Shown here: positions 58,817 to 64,000 of the stretch, piece by piece | Numbering within the stretch: the stretch's first letter is position 1 | How the letters are laid out: every line of letters begins with the position of its first letter | Source of the DNA: Arctopsyche grandis | Taxonomy: Eukaryota; Arthropoda; Insecta; Trichoptera; Hydropsychidae | Length of the DNA stretch: 64,000 bases | Assembly (NCBI RefSeq): GCF_051622035.1 | Contig: NC_135367.1 | Location: 13,568,501 to 13,632,500 of the forward strand | Direction: 5' to 3' | Notes under the pieces: generated by a model | Seen by the model: only the letters and a program-made list of their open reading frames with translations | Databases searched by the model: none | What the model was told of the DNA's origin: nothing | Position numbers and translations under genes: made by a program

Positions 58817-61800
58817 CTATCGGATCAACACGGCAACTACAACGGTAAGTAGCATCAGCCATGCAGAAGTCGAACTGCTTCCTGGTGCAGCGTTACATCC
58901 GTCTTCATTGCACGTGTTGCAATAATTAATGTAAGTTTCGTGTTGCTGAAGTGCTTTCTGCTCCAGTTTACGACAAAGATCGCTCTGGGTTCCCGACCAT
59001 CGATTGCCGACGGCCTGACATCCCCTTATCACCACTCGCTCTTCACCGACTGTAATAAAAGCATACACAGTCAATGCGATTTCTGGACACGATGCTTTTG
59101 AAAAGTAACGTTACTTACAGTTGAAGTTGATCTTCTGGCATTTCATCGGCTCAAATTCACTAGGCGGATTTCCAATGATCAGATCGGTGGCTTCTTGGTT
59201 ATTCAATCCAGAGAATCCGTTCAGTCCGTGGGCCAGCTCTCTACTAGAGAGGGTCAACACTTCAGGTGTACATTCCTGAACAGAGAAAAATCGTGTATTA
59301 AAATGAGTTGATTTTGAAAATTCAAATAGATATCTCAAAGAGCGTTCAAATTTTGAGAATGGATCAAAGTGTACATCTGATATATAATTATGAAAGAGAC
59401 TTTGTATGTAACTATTGTTGGTTCGTAAAAAAACAAATGAATATTCAAATAAATTAAAAAAAAAAAAGAAACTATTCAAATAAATTCAATACAATGTTTA
59501 CTATTAGATTGACCATGTGTTTCGATATGAGCAACTTTGAGTTATTTTTTATTATTTATACAGGTATACACCAGTGGCGGCTCGTCCATATGGGCTGCGG
59601 GGCTGCAGCCTCCCAGTACAGTACAAATGCATGCTATTTTTGTCATCCACATGGGCTGCGGGGCTGCAGACCATATGCATATGCATGTTTTTTTTTGTTT
59701 TCATTTGATCACCAGTTTGGTTAACGAGCTACTACAGCCTGATTAATCCCCGCAGCCCCCACAATATGAATTCTCACGAGCCGCTACTGGTATACACCCA
59801 TTTTATTATACGATAGCTATGCAGTAGCATCGCTAAGCCTGTGCGGGGAGTGCAGTCTGCACCGGGTGACACCATTTGTGGAGTGACACCAAATTGTTCA
59901 AATTGAAAAACGCTCATTCGACATATTCGTTATACGACGGTCCTCGAGCGGCTACACGCCTCATTGCAATTTCTGTATATATACAGCTTTCTGTATTTAT
60001 ACAGCTACCGTGAAATCCGTCTGGTGCAGCTATATATAGCATCAAGTATGAGCCATATTTGGCTTTTGTTCGAATTCCTAAGAAATCAGTGTATGTACCT
60101 AAAGGTAAGAAGGTTAACTAATCCAGTCAGATGGAGACGCAATCCAGAAACAACGTGTGAACTTAGCTTCTCTTTTGACGCTTCTCTCTCGGAAGTCAAA
60201 ACAATTAACAAATATTAAAAATTAATAAAAATATTTTTAGGTGATACCACCTCTAGCGATGCCACTGCATCTATGTTCAAACATTGAATAGAAGTATTGT
60301 ATGCATTATTTAAGGCCAATTACAAAAATCGATTAACAATCATAGACATACATACATATATGCACAAATTTTCAGCATTTTATAAATCAGCAAATTTAAA
60401 ATGCTGTAAACTCAAATTTCGCGAGAAAAATAGGACAAGGTTGCCAATTGTTTTGGACCGTTTCAATGAAATCAGATAAATTGCCAAATTCTGATAGGAA
60501 ATGATCGACCTTGGAGTCACATATCCAAAGTCTGGCCAGCAGCACAAAGTCAGGGATTGAAAGTTTTACCCACTAATGAATGTTTCTGAGATACAAATAC
60601 ATACATACATACATATATACATAAAATATTCTCACCGTCAATTCTAATTTAAATTGTTTGATCGGATCCGAACAAGCTGGATTGGAACGGGATTGGCAGA
60701 TGTAGCAGCTGATGGCAGCGCCTGAAAAAGTTGCAAGTTAAAAAATACTCCGTGTTATATTATAAAGACAAACAAGTTTTAAGAACACAAGTTTATAGAT
60801 ATGCATACAAACATACAAGTTTTATAGATAAACATGTATGAACAATTTGATAGATAGATAATCATTCGAGGTCGTTTCTAGTAATGAGAACTATCGTGTT
60901 TTCAATTAGTTCTTTAAAACTGCACATTCTTATCAGCAGCACGATAATATTTCAAAAATTAAAAATAAATGGAACACGCTGAAAGGTTACTTCGGCCATT
61001 TTGCTCAAACGCGGGGCATTTGGCCAAAATGTCAGTGCGATCGATAGCATAATATTATTGTGACATTTTCAAATTTCCGCATTATGAAATAGACTGACAC
61101 ATTTTTATTATTAACGCTCTCCCGGCTAAATTGAGGAAGTTCAGGAACCAATCTTCACACTATTACCCATGTATCATCTCTCTGTTGATGGTTACCCCTC
61201 TGATAAAATCAGCATCATGTTTCTATTTATAAGTTTATACGCATTAATACTATCTTAAAATCGTGTACATTTTTATTTTTCAATTTTGTTTATAACTGTA
61301 GCTTAATAAAAGCATACAATTACGTTGCGGTCTTCTTTAATAAAACCAACCCTTCGTGGTATTGTGCTATTTAAGGCACCGTATGCATCGCCTCATCTAT
61401 GTAAAATACCTTTTCTTTTTAAATGTTTTATTTGTATTCGTGGCGATATCATCATATTCTCTTCGGGCAAATCACTATGATCTTTCGTCCACCGTGATTT
61501 TTGTTTTTAATTTTCAAGCTTTTTATTTTGATTCAAGAGAGCAGTGGCTTTTTTCTTCAACCGCGTAATTCAGACGTCTTCTGGCGGTTCAAGAAGGAAA
61601 TTCTGGACTTCACTCCCTTTTCACTTCTGCAGCTGGCTCAGAAGTTTTCTTTTTGGAATTTTTAAAAGCTTTTATTTAGCTTGACATCCAGATTTTGTCG
61701 GATCTTAAAATAATATTTTCTTCTTCTTCTCATTTTTGTTCGATTTTTTTATAAAACTATCTATGTATGTATCTCAATTCGTGAAAATCTTATAAAATAA

Positions 61801-63103
61801 TCTGATCCATATCCCTCTCAATTTCCATGTTTTTGGCATTTTTAACAAAAGAAAATGAATGCACTTGATTAAATAAAAAGAAAATAAAAACAGGAACGGA
61901 AAAACGCGACACTGATTTACTAATTTAAAATGGACAATTTTGTATTATTACTTTATCTATGTTTTTTTAATATTAAGCAACCAAAAAGGATTCAGTAAAT
62001 GTCTGTTTCAAATACTCGAGTATTTTCAGTCAAAAACCTTCTTTTAAGTGGCCTAATACATTTGTCCACGACTGTACATACCTACATATATATATATATA
62101 TGTATGTAATACATATACATTTTATTCTTTGTCTTCTAAAAACACATCTCAGGAATTTGTCACATACTTTTATATTAATTTTGTTGTAATTGAATATACA
62201 ACTATATAATTTTGTTGGTTGGGCGCTAGCCACCAACCGTAAATTCAAAAAAATAATACATATAAGAAACAAACACATAAAATCATGAAATCAAATTTTT
62301 ATTTTTATTCCACGGATATTTAAGTGCCGCAAGAATTATTTTTTTCGAAAAACAGCATTTATAATTAATTTGATAATTTGGTCCGAAAAAGTTATAATAA
62401 TAATGGAAAGTAGATTATTCCATTCAACTTGATATTCTAGTGGTTAAATTCTGAATTCTGATATGAAATTCTGAATTCAGTGGATAAATATATATTATAT
62501 TGTGCCGAGGAATATGTACCAAATATTTATATACACTAGCTCTAATTTTTGGCAAATTCTAGAATCGAAAAAAGCTGATAAAAGCTTTTGTATTTTTGAA
62601 TAAACGCTTGGGGTGGGTTGTTTCATCCCCCTCATATAAAATCCTGGCTACGGCCGTGATATACATACTTACATACAATGAATAATTAATTAAATCCCCC
62701 TTTTTTGCTATTACTATATGTACACACATATGACATACATATACGTCATTTAGCTTCAGTATACGTGAAATTCATAGTCTCTTATCAGAAAAAAATTAAT
62801 CCCATTTAAATTTAACCAATCATTCAAAAAAATTGTAGTACCATTGAAATGTGACTGTTAATTATGATAAATGCAATTTTTAACAATACGAACAATATGC
62901 CTGACTGATTATTGCATTATACAATAATTTATAATTCTTTGATGTATGTATTAACATTTCATAAATTTGGGTTTAAATCGTCACTATCATGAAATGGAAT
63001 CCGGCTTTTGACAATCTAGAATCTAAAAATAATAAAATAAAGTGTACTTACATGACTGTATATAACTGACAATGAAAGCCACGCACAAAATCGAAATCTT
63101 CAT
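58817..63103 (-). CDS. Ly6/three-finger GPI-anchored protein (Ly6-B)
   Basis: Minus-strand exons are 63103-63052, 60721-60636, 59275-59119 and 59049-58817. All have GT/AG borders with compatible phases (1, 0, 1). The product is 175 residues, typical of insect Ly6 proteins. The signal peptide is MKISILCVAFIVSYIQS. The mature chain has the ten-cysteine LU pattern: ISCYICQS, PACSDP, ECT, MKCQK, RGCQ, DLCRK, YCNTCN and GCN. The C-terminus (SSSTSAWLMLLTVVVAVLIR) is a small-residue site plus hydrophobic tail, fitting GPI attachment. Such proteins act at the cell surface or in secretory traffic, including septate-junction assembly and channel regulation; this member's role cannot be told. Intron 2 (59276-60635) contains two hAT-type MITEs and a SINE fragment. 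It is transcribed in the same direction as Ly6-A. Confidence 0.9.
59572..59789. mobile_element. hAT MITE with perfect 8-bp target duplication
   Basis: The 218-bp element starts CAGTGGCGGCTCGTCCAT and ends in the complement of CAGTAGCGGCTCGTGAGA. GTATACAC flanks it on both sides (59564-59571 and 59790-59797). Internal tandem copies of ATGGGCTGCGGGGCTGCAG are present. It lies in intron 2 of Ly6-B and shares ends with the element at 47704-49092. Confidence 0.93.
59822..60267. mobile_element. Second hAT-like element in Ly6-B intron 2
   Basis: Ends are CAGTAGCATCGCTA and the complement of TAGCGATGCCACTG. Flanking 8-mers TAGCTATG and CATCTATG agree at six of eight positions. The 446-bp body has no intact gene; a short frame containing LTNPVRWRRNPETT is unassigned. 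It starts 32 bp after the preceding MITE. Confidence 0.7.
60455..60560 (-). repeat. SINE fragment
   Basis: This matches the body of the tRNA-SINE at 34520-34735 (minus strand CTGGCCAGACTTTGGATATG and ATTTATCTGATTTCATTG). The tRNA-like head is mostly lost. It lies just downstream of Ly6-B exon 2 on the coding strand. Confidence 0.65.
60722..62591. other. Ly6-B intron 1, no further feature recognised
   Basis: AT-rich intronic sequence with scattered short frames. No conserved domain, RNA gene or classified transposon was identified. Confidence 0.5.
62592..62656. repeat. DNA-transposon terminus fragment
   Basis: The complement reads CACGGCCGTAGCCAGGATTT, very like the CAGGGGCGTAGCCAGG termini common on insect DNA transposons. 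No matching opposite end was found nearby. Confidence 0.45.
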
Positions 63104-63634
63104 AGTGTTTATATATTAATAAATCTTCACTTTAAATTAATCACACTCTTGTTATTGATTTTTTTAAAACATATTAAATATTTTCCAGCTCTGAAATATA
63201 CACATACATATTTTTACGCTATTGACTCATTATCATACCTAGAAATGCACGTAGATGACGTACACACACATGGCCTTATATGTATTAGTTATATCAAAGA
63301 TAAAATAGTGCGAAAATCTATTCACTGATAAAAATAAATTAATAAGTGATATTATTTAAAATTTACTTCAATTCTATTCATTAAATCAACAAGACATTAT
63401 GAATCGAAAATGGAGTTATAAATTTAGACGTTTATTCCATATATAGTAATACTTATTTAATCGGTTCGTATGATTGATGAGTCTTTAATAGCACTAATAT
63501 GTAGATGTAATTTATTTGCATACATATATTTTAAATATTTAAAAGGAAATTTTTATTCTTTATTTTTATATTATGATCTTTATTTGAATTACTGCTTTAA
63601 TTAATTTAAATAAAGAATTGTTTAATAAATATTT
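63104..63634 (-). promoter_or_regulatory. 5' flank of Ly6-B
   Basis: This sequence lies upstream of the Ly6-B start codon on the minus strand and presumably holds its promoter. It is AT-rich and no core element was assigned. Confidence 0.3.
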
Positions 63635-63682
63635 TTGTTTACTGTGTTAGAATATTGTTTTATCAACAATATAAGTGGAAAA

Positions 63683-63868
63683 TCTTGTCTTCTTTGTATG
63701 CAGAATGAAAATGGTCCAGTGCGAATGAAAGCTTGCAGAATACTGCAGAAGACAGTAGTCCGACAGACTGGCGCCCTTTCCCGACAGACACCATTATTTA
63801 GAACGCACATTTCCAAACATTTCACCCCAAAGATACTCAACTTTTTCAATACTAAGGCCCAATCATGA
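63683..63868 (+). other. Possible exon or retroelement fragment of unknown nature
   Basis: After a splice-acceptor-like TTTGTATGCAG (63692-63702) one frame stays open to a TGA ending at 63868. The internal ATG at 63727 starts a 46-residue peptide, MKACRILQKTVVRQTGALSR and onward, basic with no acidic residues, like a mitochondrial targeting sequence. The block is GC-richer than its surroundings. TGGCGCC within it also resembles a retrovirus-like primer site. Neither reading is secure. Confidence 0.2.
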
Positions 63869-64000
63869 AATCAGAGAATGTAAGCCTTCAACTATTAAAA
63901 TCAACAAAACCACCCCTTCCCCCCAACTTTGAATTATTCCATAACTAAAATACTGTAGGTTAAATTCAATAGATTAATTTAATTCCAAATTAATTTATTT

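Overview
The window is eukaryotic and almost certainly from an insect. It has AT-rich non-coding DNA, multi-exon genes with GT/AG introns, a ZAD-type C2H2 zinc-finger gene, Ly6/three-finger GPI-anchored protein genes, a MADF gene, and debris of hAT, PIF/Harbinger, piggyBac-like, tRNA-SINE and R1-clade LINE elements. Short runs of the insect telomeric pentamer TTAGG inside the satellite point to a lineage with TTAGG-type telomeres. The order cannot be fixed from the sequence alone; Lepidoptera or a relative would fit, but that is a guess.

Positions 1 to about 27940 are one continuous head-to-tail satellite and the array runs off the left edge. Each unit joins a TTAGG-like pentamer tract to a conserved block of about 45-50 bp carrying an EcoRI site. 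The main unit lengths are 85, 75 and 60 bp. Units are organised into large nested duplications (offsets 6937, 868, 10359, 4424 and 2167 bp). A 5'-truncated R1-clade LINE (26864-27542) interrupts the array.

From 28 to 40 kb the sequence is transposon-rich. A decayed ZAD zinc-finger pseudogene (29.8-30.4 kb, orphan finger at 38.2 kb) flanks an interlocked pair of PIF/Harbinger-derived genes. The MADF-domain gene (+, 31999-35434) and the HARBI1-like nuclease gene (-, 33553-37710) each keep an exon inside the other's intron. Both frames are intact, but the nuclease has Asn at several expected Asp positions, so it may be domesticated or catalytically dead. A short Harbinger remnant with TIRs (39.31-40.11 kb) ends about 260 bp before the ATG of the next gene.

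From 40.4 to 45.1 kb lies a three-exon gene for a ZAD protein of about 1417 residues with 45 C2H2 fingers, built partly from 924-bp (11-finger) internal repeats. From 45 to 50 kb are dispersed repeats, a dead hAT element with a perfect 8-bp target duplication, and a long palindromic element.

From 51 to 63 kb are two Ly6-family genes on the minus strand. Ly6-A (50985-53856) is unusual because a Thr/Glu repeat of nearly 300 residues is inserted inside its ten-cysteine domain. Ly6-B (58817-63103) is a standard 175-residue, four-exon member. Around them are (TA)n microsatellites, MITEs and sequence with no recognisable gene. No rRNA or tRNA genes, operons or CRISPR arrays were seen.
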